The position numbers were made by a program, and so were the translations under genes. Positions 7,940 to 17,828 of a DNA stretch of 43,890 nucleotides are shown here, in pieces (position 1 is the first letter of the stretch; the number at the start of each line of letters is the position of its first letter). Where the stretch lies: the NCBI GenBank assembly GCA_031385325.1, contig JANNBJ010000076.1, positions 1 through 43,890 of the forward strand, given 5' to 3'. The notes below the pieces were generated by a model that was given only the letters and a program-made list of their open reading frames with translations, ran no database searches and was not told where the DNA came from. The stretch comes from SYFY01 sp031385325 (GTDB lineage: Bacteria > Pseudomonadota > Gammaproteobacteria > Pseudomonadales > Azotimanducaceae).

Positions 7940-10900
7940 TCAGGCTATTGACGACGTATCTGCACTCGTCGGCGAGCGAAAGGCCAGGATCAAGGGTGGC
8001 AACAACAACAGGCTGAACATCGTTGAAGTCGTAAGTCCACCCAGGATGACCAGTGCCATCGGACCCTGCACTTCGCGGCCTGCTTCACCGGAGCCGATGG
8101 CCAATGGCAACATGCCCAGCGCCGTGACCACGGCGGTCATCACCACCGGCGTCATACGCTCACTGGCTGCCCTTGCCACTGCCGCCACACCCCACGGTTC
8201 ACCTTCGATATCGATCACATGATCAACGTGTGAAACCATGAGAATCGAATTACGCGCGGCAATACCAAACAAGGTGACAAATCCAACGAGCGCTCCAAGA
8301 GACAAGACTGCCGAGTCGAAGAGAAGGACGGCGAGGACCCCGCCGGCTAGCGCCGCTGGCGTTCCGGCAAGGATCAATATGGCGGGTCGCACCCCACCAA
8401 ACGCCAGGACCAGCAGCGCCACAATACCGATCATCGCAAACCCGATATTGGTCAGCAGTTCCCGAGTCGCAGCCGCCTGTCCTTCCGCCGCACCGCTGTA
8501 TTCAAGGTAGACATCCGTGGGCAGGTCAACCTGTTCGGCAACCGCCGTCTGAATGGTTTGTGCGAGTCCGGCGACATCGCGAGTCCCGGCATTGGCGGTC
8601 ACCACCTGGCGACGCCGTCCGCCATCGTGTGAGATCGTGGCTCGGCTCTCGACGAGGCTGATGTCAGCGATTGATTTCAACGGGATCACACCGCCCGAAA
8701 CCGTGTGGATCTGCAACGCACCAATCGCTTCCGGATCATTGGCTACTTGACTCGGCAGGGTCAACGCGACATCGGTGATGCGCGCCGCATCCTGAATCTG
8801 CGCGACGATTCGACCTTGATAAGTGGCTTCAATTACGTCGTACGCGTCGGTGGCACTGGCACCACGCAGGGCCAGCCGCGCCGGATCAAGAGCCACGATC
8901 ACGGCAGGGGTGCCTGGCGCTGAAACAACCTGCACATCCACGGCATCGGGAACCTCCCGAATCACTGCGGCGATCCTGTTGGCCATCCGGTCCAGAACAT
9001 CAAGATCAGGCCCAAAGATCCCGACGGCGATTGCAGCAGTTTCGCCCGACAGACTTTCGCCAATACGATCGCCAAGAAAGGTCAGCGCTTCCGAGCCAAT
9101 GCCCGGATAACCATCCAGCACGGTCCGGATCTGCGCAAGAACCACCTCCTCTGCGTGTGCATCAACCGCTTTCAGTTCAACGTGGAACTCCGAGCGGTTC
9201 GGCGGAAACGTGTCTTCACCAGACTCGGCTCTGCCGATCTGCTGTTCAACGGTCGCGATTCCATCAATGGCCAGTAAATCTGCACTGATCCGTATACCAA
9301 TCTCGCGCATCCACGCAATCGACGCACCGGCAGGCCCATTCACCTGCAACACGTAGTGACGCTCGCGAAAGGCCGGCAACAACTCGGCACCAAACTGCGT
9401 GAATCCGACAATCGCCAGCAGACCGAGCACGCTGGTCACCACCAGGGCCGTCCGCGGCAAACGGCACAGTGCCACAATGAGAGCAGCATGTGCCTGACGA
9501 ATCGCACGCATGACCCCAGGTTCACTGATCGCCCGCGCATCTTTCAAGAGCAGATACGACATCGCTGGCGTAACCGTGATGGCAACCAGCAACGACGTCA
9601 GTACCGCTGACAGAAAAGCCAACGCCAGCGGCGCAAAAAAAGCCCCCTGCAATCCCGTCAGGAGCAATACAGGCAACATCGTCACCACCAGGACGAAGGT
9701 TGCATAGACTACCGGTGCACGAACTTCCACCGACGCTGCAAAGACAACATCGTGTGGCAACCGGTCACCACGAATACGCAAACGCCGCAGGATGTTCTCG
9801 ACGCCAATGATGGCATCATCGATGACCACACCCAGTGCTACCGCCAATCCGCCGAGAATCATCGTATTGATGGTCTGACCAGTGCGCTCCATGACCAGCA
9901 CGGCGACCAGTAATGACAAGGGAATCGACACGAAGGCGATGAACGCTACCCGCAGACTGCGGGTCATGGCCAACAGCACGATCGTAATCAGTACCGCGCC
10001 CATGATCAGGTCGTCGCCGATACCGGTCAGCGCCGTCTCAATGAAATTGGCGGGCCGGTGCAACCGGCTGAACATCGTCACGCCCTGCGCTTCGAGGCCC
10101 GGACGAAGCTCCGCCAGAGCCTGCTCGACGGCATGTGTGGTGGTTACCGTGTTGGCACCGAACTGACTGGCGAGTGCGGTCAGCACACCAGGGCGCCCCA
10201 TGATCAAGGCATCTCCGAATTGTGGTGTCGGGGCCTCAACCACATCCGCTACATCACGAATTGTCAAGGCCGGTCCGCCGCTTGTGACCAGCGCCGACGC
10301 TGCGATCTCGTCCGTGCTCAGTGCGAGCCCACGCGGTTCGATCACCACCCGCTGGGCCGCGGTTTCAACAAAACCACCACCACGCACAGCGCTGGTCGCG
10401 CGGGCAGCGATTTCGATATCTCCCAGCGTCAATCCGCGCGCCACCAGATCGGCCTCGCGTACGCGTATCTCGATTCGGCGCTGCTCACCACCAAACAATG
10501 TCGCACGCGCAACTCCGGGTACAGACAGCAGTCGCGGACGCACGGTCCATTCAACCAGATCACGAAGTTCCATCGGTGACAGCGTTTCGCTGAGAAATCC
10601 GATCTTCAGCAGGTCCATCGTCGAAGACGTCAGTGGCGAAATGGTCGGTGACTGGATGCCGGCCGGCAGCGATCTGACAACTTCAGCAAGGCGCTCGGCA
10701 ACCACCTGTCGCGCACGATAAGGATCTTCGCCTTGACGAAAAACGACATTGATGACCGAAAGCCCCTGAATGGATTCGGACCGAACCGATTCAACGCCAG
10801 TTGCCCCATTGATGGCGTTTTCGATCGGCCTGGTTATCAGCAGTTCCACTTGGGCTGCGGTCATGCCCGGCGCTTCCGCCTGAACACTGGCCTGTGCAGG

Positions 10901-11029
10901 CACAAACTCGGGGAATACCTCGAACTGCACTCGGGACAGCACAAAAATTCCATAACCCGACACGAGCAGTGCGATCAGCATGACCAGCCAGGGCCGTGCC
11001 AGCGACACGCGAACCAGAGTCGTCAGCAT
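7940..11029 (-). CDS. RND efflux transporter permease (HME/CzcA-like)
   Basis: A 1029-residue inner-membrane pump of the resistance-nodulation-division superfamily, close to the heavy-metal-efflux branch. It shows the N-terminal helix and VFPEFVPAQASVQAEAPGMTAAQVELLITRPIE start typical of CzcA/CusA-like proteins, two duplicated halves of six helices each with large periplasmic loops, and a TM4 motif ALGVVIDDAIIGVENILRRL. Of the acidic triad seen in CzcA, the central Asp and the Glu of VEN are present, but the first Asp is replaced. It is the third gene of a TolC, adaptor, RND operon, three bases after the adaptor. Substrate could be a metal or an organic compound; the altered triad makes a strict Zn/Co/Cd role uncertain. 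Confidence 0.93.
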   Translation of the reverse strand: MLTTLVRVSLARPWLVMLIALLVSGYGIFVLSRVQFEVFPEFVPAQASVQAEAPGMTAAQVELLITRPIENAINGATGVESVRSESIQGLSVINVVFRQGEDPYRARQVVAERLAEVVRSLPAGIQSPTISPLTSSTMDLLKIGFLSETLSPMELRDLVEWTVRPRLLSVPGVARATLFGGEQRRIEIRVREADLVARGLTLGDIEIAARATSAVRGGGFVETAAQRVVIEPRGLALSTDEIAASALVTSGGPALTIRDVADVVEAPTPQFGDALIMGRPGVLTALASQFGANTVTTTHAVEQALAELRPGLEAQGVTMFSRLHRPANFIETALTGIGDDLIMGAVLITIVLLAMTRSLRVAFIAFVSIPLSLLVAVLVMERTGQTINTMILGGLAVALGVVIDDAIIGVENILRRLRIRGDRLPHDVVFAASVEVRAPVVYATFVLVVTMLPVLLLTGLQGAFFAPLALAFLSAVLTSLLVAITVTPAMSYLLLKDARAISEPGVMRAIRQAHAALIVALCRLPRTALVVTSVLGLLAIVGFTQFGAELLPAFRERHYVLQVNGPAGASIAWMREIGIRISADLLAIDGIATVEQQIGRAESGEDTFPPNRSEFHVELKAVDAHAEEVVLAQIRTVLDGYPGIGSEALTFLGDRIGESLSGETAAIAVGIFGPDLDVLDRMANRIAAVIREVPDAVDVQVVSAPGTPAVIVALDPARLALRGASATDAYDVIEATYQGRIVAQIQDAARITDVALTLPSQVANDPEAIGALQIHTVSGGVIPLKSIADISLVESRATISHDGGRRRQVVTANAGTRDVAGLAQTIQTAVAEQVDLPTDVYLEYSGAAEGQAAATRELLTNIGFAMIGIVALLVLAFGGVRPAILILAGTPAALAGGVLAVLLFDSAVLSLGALVGFVTLFGIAARNSILMVSHVDHVIDIEGEPWGVAAVARAASERMTPVVMTAVVTALGMLPLAIGSGEAGREVQGPMALVILGGLTTSTMFSLLLLPPLILAFRSPTSADTSSIA

Positions 11030-11032
11030 GAG

Positions 11033-11968
11033 CTAATCGACCGCTTCGGTTTCACTGGCACGCTCCAGTGCGAGCAAGGAACCTGCGCCGGCTGTCACGA
11101 GGTGCTCTCCGGCATTGAAGCCCTGATTCACGAACCAGCCAGTCGGGAGCTGGTGTCCATCAACCACCTGACGACGTTCAAAGTGGCTACCTTGCAGATG
11201 GACATAAGCCCACACGGAACCATCAACGCGCACCAGAGCGGTTCGGGTCAGCACAACACCCGTCGTCTCAGCTCCTTCCTCAACAGTGGCTGCAAAGACT
11301 CGCCCTGGACGAAGTTTCATCGCAACCTCCCCTCTTGCCAGCGCCAGCAGCCCGAAACCTTGAAATCTGGGATCAGCCAACGCGGCAACACCCAGTATCG
11401 ACAATGGCACCTCACCAATCCCGTCGGGATCAATCAGTTCACCACGCTTCGGGACATCCTCCGATCCAGACACCCCGTCAATGCGCACCAGCGCCGCATC
11501 TCCCGAAGTAATGTCAGCAAGCAGCTGCCGCAGACTATCTCGTGACATGCTGGCAAACACCGGCCCCCATTCGAGGCCAATCCGTCGCTCGGCGACAACG
11601 ACCCTGGTCTCGTCTGCGACAGCAATCGCCGCTGCAGATTCCGTTGCCTTGCGCGAGGCACTCTGGTCCTGGCGTGCCAATCGGGACAACCGATCCGCAT
11701 CAGTGCGGGACGCAGACGCGGCAGCGCGTGCCACAACCAGCTCATCGGCAAGCCCGGCAAGCACGGAGACATCGACAATGGTTGCATACACTTGTGTATG
11801 TGCAGGCAAGGTCTCTTCGACCAGGGTGGAGACACCAACGCCCATTTTCAGCTGATCAGCCTCCGACAAGTCGACAGGAAACGACGTGCGAGCCGGTTCA
11901 CCTGCAAACACTGCAGACGCGACGAACACGCTCACCAACCACATCAAAGCAAAAACTCGTGGTATCAC
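11033..11968 (-). CDS. RND periplasmic adaptor subunit (short form)
   Basis: A 311-residue membrane-fusion protein with a cleavable signal (FALMWLVSVFVASAVFAGE). After a short first strand region (LPAHTQVYATIVDVSVLAGL) comes an Ala-rich helical hairpin (DELVVARAAASASRTDADRLSRL... and the return helix), then beta-barrel-like segments (KLRPGRVFAATVEEGAETTGVVLTRTALVRVDGSVWAYV). No full biotinyl-lipoyl halves are obvious, making it shorter than the usual 370-400 residues. The start is a GTG sharing one base with the TolC stop (TAGTG), with a GAGGAG site eight bases upstream. It should bridge the TolC-family protein and the RND pump. Confidence 0.82.
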   Translation of the reverse strand: MIPRVFALMWLVSVFVASAVFAGEPARTSFPVDLSEADQLKMGVGVSTLVEETLPAHTQVYATIVDVSVLAGLADELVVARAAASASRTDADRLSRLARQDQSASRKATESAAAIAVADETRVVVAERRIGLEWGPVFASMSRDSLRQLLADITSGDAALVRIDGVSGSEDVPKRGELIDPDGIGEVPLSILGVAALADPRFQGFGLLALARGEVAMKLRPGRVFAATVEEGAETTGVVLTRTALVRVDGSVWAYVHLQGSHFERRQVVDGHQLPTGWFVNQGFNAGEHLVTAGAGSLLALERASETEAVD

Positions 11969-13407
11969 TACATAGTCTCCTCATTCAGCTGCTGCAGCCC
12001 GACCACCTGCTCAGGACCGCTCAGTGGCATGTGCAGCGCGTCTTCGAGCTGGCTTTCGGCGTAACGCACCTGAGCGATGGTCATGGTCTCATCCAGACGT
12101 GCGCGCGCCACTGCAATCTGCGCACCGGACCAGTCAACGCGGTCAATCAGTCCAGCTTCAAGTTCGCGATCTACCTGGTGTGCCAGTGCGGTTGCAGTCG
12201 AAAGTGTGGTGGCGCGAATGACGTCCAGGCCATCCCATGCAGATTCATACGCCGTTCTCGCAGCCTGGAAATCCGTAAGCACCTGGCTCACCGCAACCTC
12301 CAGCTGCGCGCCTGCCTCGTCGCGAGAACGCAGTGCCGACTCGATAGCGGCTCGATTCAAGTCGAGCGGTGGCAAAGCCAGCCCCAGCCCTGCGGGGAGT
12401 TTCTCAAGTCCACGCTCCCAGGTATAACCGGCATTGATGGTGAGCGCCGGATATTGCGCGGCAATCGCCGCGCGCAGCGTCTCTTCAGCGAGGTCGTAAC
12501 CAATCATTGCCCGCAGGATTGCCGGGCGACCTGAGACGGTCTGACTGGCCAGCGCCTCAAGCGCTTCGTCAGTGAGGCGTTTGGGTAAAGAAAAATCGGC
12601 CCATACGATGGTCCGGTTACGCAGCTGCCGCACCGGCAGACCGATGGCGCCAGCGATGTTCGACTCCGCCATCGACAATCTGCGCATCGAATCAAGGCTC
12701 CGCGCCAGATCACTACTGGCATCGACTTTCAGTCGATCCACTTCCGGGCGTGAGATCGCGCCTTCGGCGAGCCTGTGATCCGCAGATGCAATCTGTCGAT
12801 TCCGGAAATCGGTGAGCGTCGTGATGATCGCCCGTTCGGTTTCAGCGCCTGCACGATCAATCATCGCCTTGCGCAGTGTCATGCGAATCGTCCACAGCAC
12901 CTCCAGACGATCCAGCGTCGCCAGTGCAACGGTGCTATCGGCCTGTCTGATCCGTGCTTCGCGACGCCCGCCAAAATCGAGTGGCAAGTCGACCGCGAGC
13001 CCGTACAGCCACGGCGATGAAGCTCCGGTTTCATTGGCATATTCAGAAGACAGCGCAAGTATCGGTCCCGGACGCACCCGGGAAGCCTTTGCTTGTGCGG
13101 CGGCACTGCGTATAGCGACTGCAGCCGTGTTGGCGGAAGAGTTGAAGACCATCGCAGCGATCAGGAGGTCCAATCCATCCAGCGTTTGATAATCGCAGGT
13201 GCGGGTTTTGGTGATCTGGTAAAACCGCGCACAGATATCGGGATCGTCGAGGCTGCGGGATTGCAGTCCTGAGGCAACCATGACCGGATCGATTGGGTCC
13301 GCAACGTAGGTAGCACACCCCGTAACAATGACCACCACCGCGAGGACGATGCCATGGAACTTCTTCACACTCGATGCAACTTTTTGGCCTCGTTCCTGAT
13401 AATGCAC
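11968..13407 (-). CDS. TolC family outer-membrane efflux lipoprotein
   Basis: A 479-residue protein with a lipoprotein signal (FHGIVLAVVVIVTGC, so the cysteine of TGC is the likely acylation site) followed by two similar halves rich in long amphipathic helices, the pattern of TolC/OprM channels. Typical segments are LYGLAVDLPLDFGGRREARIRQAD in the first half and PALTINAGYTWERGLEKLP in the second. It is the first gene of the minus-strand efflux operon, sharing one base with the adaptor GTG. It forms the outer-membrane exit duct for the RND pump. The exact start is uncertain because several codons precede the hydrophobic stretch. Confidence 0.88.
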   Translation of the reverse strand: MHYQERGQKVASSVKKFHGIVLAVVVIVTGCATYVADPIDPVMVASGLQSRSLDDPDICARFYQITKTRTCDYQTLDGLDLLIAAMVFNSSANTAAVAIRSAAAQAKASRVRPGPILALSSEYANETGASSPWLYGLAVDLPLDFGGRREARIRQADSTVALATLDRLEVLWTIRMTLRKAMIDRAGAETERAIITTLTDFRNRQIASADHRLAEGAISRPEVDRLKVDASSDLARSLDSMRRLSMAESNIAGAIGLPVRQLRNRTIVWADFSLPKRLTDEALEALASQTVSGRPAILRAMIGYDLAEETLRAAIAAQYPALTINAGYTWERGLEKLPAGLGLALPPLDLNRAAIESALRSRDEAGAQLEVAVSQVLTDFQAARTAYESAWDGLDVIRATTLSTATALAHQVDRELEAGLIDRVDWSGAQIAVARARLDETMTIAQVRYAESQLEDALHMPLSGPEQVVGLQQLNEETM

Positions 13408-13453
13408 ACACTCATACCATAACAGAAAGCGGGTGCCTCACCGATTCCAGCCC

Positions 13454-15385
13454 CTATCGCGCCAGGAATTTTCGGGTGTTGCGCAACACGTCCGCCAGCT
13501 CGTCACGATGACCGGTCAAATACCCTGAAAGCCCATCGATTTCCCTGTCCTGCCGGTCAAACAGGTGATTTCGACTCGCCAGATCCGCATGCAGTGGAAT
13601 CGTGAATTTGAACTCGTCGTCGACCATCGCAATCCCTGACCAGTCACTGATCACAATGGTCTTGCGCGCCGAAGCCAGGTCCAGCGGCACGCCTTGGGCG
13701 AAATCATCGACCGGGCCTGACAAACCGATAAACGGCGCGAGTGTAGGAACCATATCCATATGGGTTGTCGTCGCAGTGACTTCAGCAGGTGCAACACCGG
13801 GCAGATGCAGGACCATGGGAACGTGTACCTGCCAGTCGCTGAATCCGGAATTGTGACCCCAGAAGCCATTTTCCATGAATTCTTCGCCATGGTCGCCGGT
13901 CACCATGACAATGGTGTTGTCTGCCAGACCACTGCGTTCGAGCGCTTCATAGACACGGCCCATTTGCTGATCGACGAAGTGGCTGGCATTGATGTAACGA
14001 TTCTTCAGCTCACCGATCCTGGGTTGCAGTTTGCTCTTGCTCATTGTCATGTAGTTGAGGTCATCGAAGTACGGCTGGCGGATGACACTCGACGCTGGAA
14101 AATCGTACCTGGCATGGGTCGACTCGTAGAACATGTACACCATGAACGGCTTGTCGCCATCCCGATGCGCGAGGTAGTCGACGATTCGACTGGTATTTCG
14201 TTCATCTTTTTTCCATGCCACGCGACTTTTGATCAGTGGTTGCAGAGCCGATGGAGGAACCTGCGCAAACACCGTCCGATCAAACTCGGGATACGTAAAC
14301 GTTGCACTGGTATTCAGTGAGAGGTCATAACCCTGCTGCATCAGGTGCTTGAGGAACACCGGACCTTGTGTCGCCTGCAGGAATGGGTCCCAGTAGCTTC
14401 CGTAGAGCCCGTAAAACAGGGCGAATATGCCTTGTCGCGTGCCGTTACCCCCGCTGAAGTGGTTTTTCAGATTGATGGAACGTGCAGCCAGTCTCGACGT
14501 GTTGGGCATGATTTCAGGCGTCAGCATGTCCCAGCGCAGAGACTCTGCAACCAGCCAGATGATATTGGGGGGCGCTGAGGAAGGACGACTGATCAGCGCT
14601 TTCGCGGGATACGACAGCTGCGACGAGGCATCACCCACCGACACCGTCGACCGTTCAGCGACATGAACACCCAGACCTGCGAGAAAACCTCTCGCAACTA
14701 CCGGCGCATACAGCGGCACTCCGGCGGCTTGCTGCAGCACAGCCCCATCGAGGCCGGCATCACTGACGGCATAAATCACTTTTTCAACCAGGACCAGCGA
14801 CAGGATGCCGACTGCACACGCGGTGACGGAGGAACGCTTTAACGACAACGACCATGGACGACGCAGCGCATACCAGAACCACAACCCATGCAGCGCAAAA
14901 AAGACCGCGACGATCGCCAGAGCGACTCCGAAGGTGGCAGTACCCGCGCCGAGCGAGTCAATACCGCCTGGTGTCAGCAGCAGGTTCACCACAAAGCCGT
15001 TGATGTGAAAACCATACAGCTCGAACAGATGCCGGTCTGCAAACAGGAATATCGAGGCGCTCACGCTGGTTAAGAAGGCCAGCGATACGATCAACAGTCG
15101 AATCCAGGGCACCGCAGCGACCCGTTGCAGCCGACTCACGAACCATAGCACTGCAGTTGGAGCAAGAAACCAGGTGGGCAAGGTCACGACCAGCAAACAA
15201 CCCGACAGCACAGCGATCGGGGACACCCAGTGCGACGTATCGATGAAACGTACCGCCAGTACCAGGCATAGCACATAACAACCTGCGAGATAGGTAACGG
15301 CACTGGGGAATCTCGCAACACGCAGCGTTCCCACTCGATCAACTCGCAGGCGAGACTTGATCGGAATTGCCTTCGATCGGGACAT
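13454..15385 (-). CDS. YejM/PbgA-like membrane-anchored sulfatase-fold protein
   Basis: This 643-residue protein has about five N-terminal transmembrane helices up to residue ~220, then a periplasmic alkaline-phosphatase/sulfatase-fold domain. Domain motifs are PNIIWLVAESLRWDML, the SGGNGTRQGIFALFYGLYGSYWD block closely resembling the YejM (PbgA) SGN.TR.GIF.LFYGL segment, and VTGDHGEEFMENGFWGHNSG. YejM in enterobacteria senses periplasmic LPS and controls LpxC turnover through LapB. Its place beside eptA, lptF and an InaA-type kinase fits an LPS role. It could alternatively be a true sulfatase or phosphoethanolamine/glycerol-phosphate transferase; the Thr and DHG metal ligands are retained. 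Confidence 0.82.
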   Translation of the reverse strand: MSRSKAIPIKSRLRVDRVGTLRVARFPSAVTYLAGCYVLCLVLAVRFIDTSHWVSPIAVLSGCLLVVTLPTWFLAPTAVLWFVSRLQRVAAVPWIRLLIVSLAFLTSVSASIFLFADRHLFELYGFHINGFVVNLLLTPGGIDSLGAGTATFGVALAIVAVFFALHGLWFWYALRRPWSLSLKRSSVTACAVGILSLVLVEKVIYAVSDAGLDGAVLQQAAGVPLYAPVVARGFLAGLGVHVAERSTVSVGDASSQLSYPAKALISRPSSAPPNIIWLVAESLRWDMLTPEIMPNTSRLAARSINLKNHFSGGNGTRQGIFALFYGLYGSYWDPFLQATQGPVFLKHLMQQGYDLSLNTSATFTYPEFDRTVFAQVPPSALQPLIKSRVAWKKDERNTSRIVDYLAHRDGDKPFMVYMFYESTHARYDFPASSVIRQPYFDDLNYMTMSKSKLQPRIGELKNRYINASHFVDQQMGRVYEALERSGLADNTIVMVTGDHGEEFMENGFWGHNSGFSDWQVHVPMVLHLPGVAPAEVTATTTHMDMVPTLAPFIGLSGPVDDFAQGVPLDLASARKTIVISDWSGIAMVDDEFKFTIPLHADLASRNHLFDRQDREIDGLSGYLTGHRDELADVLRNTRKFLAR

Positions 15386-15435
15386 CCTGCAACCAATGAA
15401 TCATTTGTCCTCGTTAGAGTCCACACCGCGCGAAA

Positions 15436-15877
15436 TCAATCGTCAGCCGCGTACTTCAGCCCATAGACAACCAGCCATGCCAGCAGCATCGTGACGATCG
15501 TGTGGCTCAGGAAGTGATCACCTATCAACATCTTGTAGAGGCCGATAACCCAGCCAAAGGCCAAGGCCCCGACCAGCAGCCACCTTCGACGACGCGGCGA
15601 TCGACTGAGTAGCGGCAGCGCCAGCAATGCAAAGCCACCACTGGCATGTCCCGCAGGAAAACACTGATGGTCCCGGCGGGTTTGCGCTGGGCGCGAATCA
15701 AACAGGTGTATGAAGGGCACCTCGCCAGTGGCGATCCCAGAACCAGCGCGCAGCGTCGGCATCATAGAAATGCGCTTGTACCAGACGATCGAGATCGGAC
15801 AGCTGGAACACTGCCAGCGTACCGATCAACGCAAGCAACGTTAGTGCAAGCGCCCAACCGGTTTCAGTGTTTGGCAT
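15436..15877 (-). pseudogene. PAP2 phosphatase, internally deleted and frameshifted
   Basis: Reading from an ATG at 15877 gives MPNTETGWALALTLLALIG..., ending at a stop at 15698-15700 after 59 residues, a normal PAP2 N-terminus (LDRLVQAHFYDADAARWFW). A second frame, ending at 15436, gives the normal C-terminal half (VPFIHLFDSRPA, the PAGHASGGFALLAL motif, and GDHFLSH). The first phosphatase motif (KX6RP) and roughly 80-100 middle residues are missing, and the two parts are out of frame, with the junction near 15722-15750. The ATG overlaps the eptA stop by 14 bases, showing it was once translationally coupled to eptA. An intact PAP2 gene occurs in the inserted block at 18176. Confidence 0.8.
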
Positions 15878-17489
15878 TGGTAATGAACAACGGATTCCTG
15901 TTTTCCAGACCTGTACCTTTTACTTCGAAATACTCAAGCAGCGTGTAACTGATTGCATCATGCGAAGTTGCGTCATGAACATGTGAGCGCAATTGCGCGA
16001 CATTCACATAGTCAAGACTGCCGAACCACAACAGCGCCGGTACGTGAGTCTGCTCTTCCGGTGCAATGGCGTAAGGCATGCCATGCAGATAAATTCCTCG
16101 TTCGCCAAGTGACTCACCATGATCACTCACATAGAGCATCGACACTTCAAACTTGCCGGCATTCGCCCTTAACAAATTGATCACCTGAACGAGAAACCAG
16201 TCGGTATAAAGAATCGCGTTGTCGTAGGCATTGATGATTTCGTCGTCCGTGCAACGAGAAATATCATTGTTATGACAGGATGGTGTAAATCGTTCGAACT
16301 CGGGTGGGTAACGGCGCCAATACGCTGGCCCATGATTGCCCATCTGATGCAGGACGACCAATCCATCTCCAGGGCGTTCGTCGATCCAGGACTGTAACCC
16401 CCTCAGCATGCCGACATCTCGACACTCACCTTCGCATTCGGGATTGAGATCAGCAGTCTTGAAATTTTCATAGGGCACTCGCAGCGCAACCCCTTTCGAG
16501 TCCGAGTTGTTGTCCCGCCACAGCACATCCACCCCGGTCCGCTGCAGTACATCGAGCACGTTCTCAGTGTGGCCAGCGGTGTCGATGTCGAAATCGACTC
16601 TGTCGGACAAGGAAAAAATGCAAGGTAACGAGACTGCCGTAGACGTTCCACATGACTCGACCCGATCAAAGACAAACAGCTCTTTCTGCAGCCTGAGAAG
16701 TTCAGGATTCGTTTGTCTCGGATAGCCGTACAGGGAGAAATGATCGGCTCGGGCGGTTTCACCGACCACGAATATCATCAACTCGGGTTTCGACCCATCT
16801 TCAACAATGGCTGCATCGTCAGCGACCCGAACTATCGTTCCGTCGTGGGGTGTCTTGAGCGATTCGAGGGCAGCGCCTATGGCAGAGTAGACCGGGTAAA
16901 CCGGATTGCTGTAGAACCGAATCGACTTGTGTTGCCTGAAGAAGGTGGCGTACTCGGCGCTGAAGCTGAACAGCGAAGCCGCAATGATGATGACGGCACC
17001 AGCCAACAACGACAGCTTGTGCAGCAACACGCGCCTGAAGCTGGTGCGCGCAACCTCGATAGTCCACAGCAATGCCACTGACAGACAGCCCAAGCCTACT
17101 ACGCGAAGCAGCAACTCAGGCGTAATGAGATCCATCACCTCGCCACTGTCCGTGCGCAGCAGGTTCTGGATCATGGCATAGTCAATGATGGTTCCGTACC
17201 GATCGGAGAAATACGCAACCGGCGCCGCGACCAGGACCAACACGCTCAGCAGCGGTTTGATCAGCAGTCGACTGGATAGCACCGTCAGCAGGATGACATG
17301 CACCCCAAACAGGACGACACCAAGCGAGACCAGAAACAGACCATGGTGAAAGGAGGCCGGGAAGGCAGCCATGGTTGCGCTGAATAGCCGGTAATTGAAG
17401 GCACCTGTCAACAACCCTGCCCCCAGCAGAATCAGCGATCCCTGGCTCAAAGCTGTCTGCCGTGGCCATCCAAGGGTTGGAAGGGTCAT
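15864..17489 (-). CDS. eptA: Phosphoethanolamine transferase (EptA family), copy 1
   Basis: A 541-residue inner-membrane enzyme with five N-terminal helices and a periplasmic alkaline-phosphatase-fold domain. The catalytic set known from EptA and MCR is complete: Glu244 (VVGETARADHFSLYGY), nucleophile Thr284 in CGTSTAVSLPC (with Cys280/Cys290 placed for the conserved disulphide), His386 (MGNHGPAYWRRYP), Asp456-His457 (SDHGESLGE) and His469 (YLHGMPYAIAP). EptA adds phosphoethanolamine from phosphatidylethanolamine to lipid A, lowering polymyxin binding. It starts four bases from a copy of the lptF downstream region, implying that it originally followed lptF directly. A broken PAP2 gene follows it. 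Confidence 0.93.
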   Translation of the reverse strand: MTLPTLGWPRQTALSQGSLILLGAGLLTGAFNYRLFSATMAAFPASFHHGLFLVSLGVVLFGVHVILLTVLSSRLLIKPLLSVLVLVAAPVAYFSDRYGTIIDYAMIQNLLRTDSGEVMDLITPELLLRVVGLGCLSVALLWTIEVARTSFRRVLLHKLSLLAGAVIIIAASLFSFSAEYATFFRQHKSIRFYSNPVYPVYSAIGAALESLKTPHDGTIVRVADDAAIVEDGSKPELMIFVVGETARADHFSLYGYPRQTNPELLRLQKELFVFDRVESCGTSTAVSLPCIFSLSDRVDFDIDTAGHTENVLDVLQRTGVDVLWRDNNSDSKGVALRVPYENFKTADLNPECEGECRDVGMLRGLQSWIDERPGDGLVVLHQMGNHGPAYWRRYPPEFERFTPSCHNNDISRCTDDEIINAYDNAILYTDWFLVQVINLLRANAGKFEVSMLYVSDHGESLGERGIYLHGMPYAIAPEEQTHVPALLWFGSLDYVNVAQLRSHVHDATSHDAISYTLLEYFEVKGTGLENRNPLFITNAKH

Positions 17490-17492
17490 CTC

Positions 17493-17828
17493 TGAATTGA
17501 CCTGCTACTGCCGGACGAAGAAATCGGCTTAAGGTGCATCACAGGAGATAAGTGGGAGCAAAGGCCAAAAATCAATCGGTCGCTGCAATCAAGACCTCGG
17601 CGGGCTGCTTTTTTCAGCGAGCAGGATAACTGAGGCGGCTGATCAGCACGGCTGCAAAGGCAAGCAACAGGGCATGGATGGGCCACATCCCGAACATCTC
17701 CCGCCAATCATCTGCCACCATCGCACGATGTACCACAACCAGCGATTCGTAGTAGGCCGCAAGCACCAGCAATCCAGGCGCGATCTTGCGAAATCGTTCG
17801 GATCTGGGTGGTACTCGCGCCAGCCCAA
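17493..17828. repeat. Direct repeat of lptF 3' region, copy A
   Basis: About 336 bp matching 21136-21470 in the same orientation, about 85-90% identical by eye. It includes the last ~70 codons of an lptF-like gene plus ~120 bp of downstream sequence leading to the eptA start at 17489. Homology begins at TGAATTGACCTGCT and stops abruptly after CAGCCCAA. Outside these limits the two loci are unrelated. Confidence 0.85.

Noticed and set aside
15864..17489. Mobile mcr-type colistin resistance gene
   Set aside because: The catalytic residues match the EptA/MCR family, but the gene sits in a chromosomal LPS locus with no insertion sequence or plasmid gene nearby, so a housekeeping EptA is the simpler reading.
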